Assembly (NCBI GenBank): GCA_016195395.1
Contig: JACPZR010000506.1
Coordinates: 1 to 7,138 of the forward strand
Source of the DNA: Spirochaetia bacterium
Lineage (GTDB): Bacteria; Spirochaetota; Leptospirae; Leptospirales; Leptonemataceae
Direction of reading: 5' to 3'
DNA length: 7,138 nucleotides
The notes beneath the pieces are model-generated. The model was not told where the DNA came from. It saw nothing but the letters and a program-made list of their open reading frames with translations, and did no database searches. Made by a program: the position numbers and the translations under genes. Shown here one piece after another: positions 6,268 through 7,138 of the stretch (position 1 is the stretch's first letter; each line of letters begins with the position of its first letter).

Positions 6268-7138
6268 ATGCTCACATCCCGGGAAATTCGCCGCATATAC
6301 ATTGAGGAAGACATGGTGGAGAGCGCGATTGGTCGGAACGTGATTGCCCGGGTTCCCTCGTCGGCGAAGATCGAAATTGTCCCCAGCGGCCGGGCCATCC
6401 TCGATGACTTCATCAAAGGAGGCGCGCGGACGGAGAAAGACTCCCTCTTGGTATACAAATTCCCCGGTCGTTTTGTGTCGTCGTGTCCGGGGTCGGATGG
6501 CATGGTCTGCTGTCAGTACTTTGTGATCAACTTCGGCGTGGGCTGCCTGTTCGACTGTCATTACTGCTATCTGCAAAGTTTCGTGAACAATCCTTTGATG
6601 ACAGTGTTCGGCAATCTGGAAGATTTGTTTCGCGAGATCGACCAGAAGATTTCGGGGAAGAAGTTTCAATTCCGAATTGGGACCGGCGAGTACACGGACT
6701 CCCTGGCGCTTGAGGATTTGACCGGAATCTCCCGCGCGCTTGTGGAACATTTTGCAGGCCTTCCCAATGCAACGCTGGAACTCAAAACCAAGTCGGCTAA
6801 CGTAGACGGAATCCTCGACGCGCATCACAACGGACGGACGGTGGTGGCTTGGTCTGTCAACCCACCGCGGGTGATCCAAGAGGTGGAGGAGGGGACGGCT
6901 GACCTTGAGGAGCGACTGGCTGCGGCGGAAAAAGTCCAAGCCGCGGGTTACCGCATCGCCTTTCACCTGGACCCGGTCATCCATTTCGACGGCTGGGAAG
7001 AAGAGTATCACGCCCTGATAGACCGCATATTCTCGCGGATTCGACCGGACAACGTCGCTTGGATTTCGCTGGGGGGCTTCCGCTACTCGCCGGGGCTCAA
7101 GGAAACGGTCCAAGCCCGCTTTCCGGACGATCGCCTGA
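6268..7138 (+). CDS. SPL-family radical SAM protein (spore photoproduct lyase-like), partial at right edge
   Basis: An open frame of 290 codons runs from the ATG at 6268 to the window edge without a stop; the final TGA-like bases are out of frame. The product shows the radical SAM CxxxCxxC motif as GCLFDCHYCYLQ (92-103; Cys93, Cys97, Cys100 for the 4Fe-4S cluster). Several blocks match Bacillus spore photoproduct lyase as I recall it: YIEEDMVESAIGRN near the start (YIEPRALEYPLGQ), DAHHNGRTVVAWSVNP (184-199), and LAAAEKVQAAGYRIAFHLDPVIHFDGWE (217-244). The YIEE match supports the ATG at 6268 over the ATG at 6313, despite a weak AGGA 11 bases upstream. The place of the H-donor Cys141 of SP lyase appears to hold Glu141, in GTGEYTDS, so true SP lyase chemistry is doubtful. 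Extra cysteines are Cys73, Cys81 and Cys82. It probably performs a related DNA-repair or other radical SAM reaction in a non-sporulating organism. About 50 C-terminal residues are likely missing beyond the edge. Confidence 0.92.
   Translation, partial: MLTSREIRRIYIEEDMVESAIGRNVIARVPSSAKIEIVPSGRAILDDFIKGGARTEKDSLLVYKFPGRFVSSCPGSDGMVCCQYFVINFGVGCLFDCHYCYLQSFVNNPLMTVFGNLEDLFREIDQKISGKKFQFRIGTGEYTDSLALEDLTGISRALVEHFAGLPNATLELKTKSANVDGILDAHHNGRTVVAWSVNPPRVIQEVEEGTADLEERLAAAEKVQAAGYRIAFHLDPVIHFDGWEEEYHALIDRIFSRIRPDNVAWISLGGFRYSPGLKETVQARFPDDRL

Noticed and set aside
6208..7113. 301-codon open frame on the minus strand
   Set aside because: It is antisense to the SPL-like gene, whose + strand frame carries the radical SAM motif and several conserved blocks up to the window edge.
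7129..7138. TGA at the very end as the stop of the SPL-like gene
   Set aside because: In the gene's frame the last codons are GAT CGC CTG followed by a single A, so the TGA is out of frame and the gene remains open at the edge.

Overview
The window carries seven protein-coding genes, all on the + strand, densely packed and about 56% G+C by impression. The gene set (a tandem cyclic-nucleotide-binding CRP-like protein, single-chain B12-dependent methylmalonyl-CoA mutase, RpiA, an OsmC-family protein and a non-spore SPL-like radical SAM protein) fits a Gram-negative bacterium using fatty-acid or propionyl-CoA metabolism. A leptospiral spirochaete of the Leptonema/Turneriella type is my best guess, but this is inference from gene style and base composition and not a demonstrated assignment. 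I see no tRNA, rRNA, CRISPR array, insertion sequence or phage gene.

Layout: bases 1-116 are an unassigned left edge with a strong GC-rich hairpin and open frames that may be the tail of an upstream gene. A first group (117-2675) consists of a cytoplasmic protein of unknown function, an overlapping exported TPR protein with a Gly/Thr/Asn-rich linker, and, 50 bases on, a protein with two cNMP-binding domains and a CRP-like C-terminal domain. A 240-base gap (2676-2915) with RNA-hairpin potential follows. The second group (2916 to the right edge) is scpA (methylmalonyl-CoA mutase), rpiA (start codon overlapping the scpA stop), an OsmC-family gene 45 bases later, and an SPL-family radical SAM gene that runs off the right edge still open at base 7138.

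How they fit together: the second group looks like one transcription unit. ScpA would make succinyl-CoA from methylmalonyl-CoA for the TCA cycle; its partner genes (epimerase, MeaB-type chaperone, propionyl-CoA carboxylase) are not in the window. RpiA serves the pentose phosphate pathway. The OsmC-like and SPL-like proteins hint at stress or damage handling, but no functional link is shown. The first group may couple envelope and nucleotide signalling, which is only a contextual guess.

The most striking observation is in scpA: the otherwise well-conserved mutase lacks about 12 residues that normally form a conserved barrel helix, between the substrate-contacting Tyr and Arg, and also carries a Trp-to-Val change in the QTSGWSL motif. 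Also notable are the scpA Shine-Dalgarno sequence locked in a small hairpin abutting the ATG, the altered recognition helix in the CRP-like protein, and a Glu where SP lyase has its H-donor Cys. I did not find a convincing new multi-gene system here.
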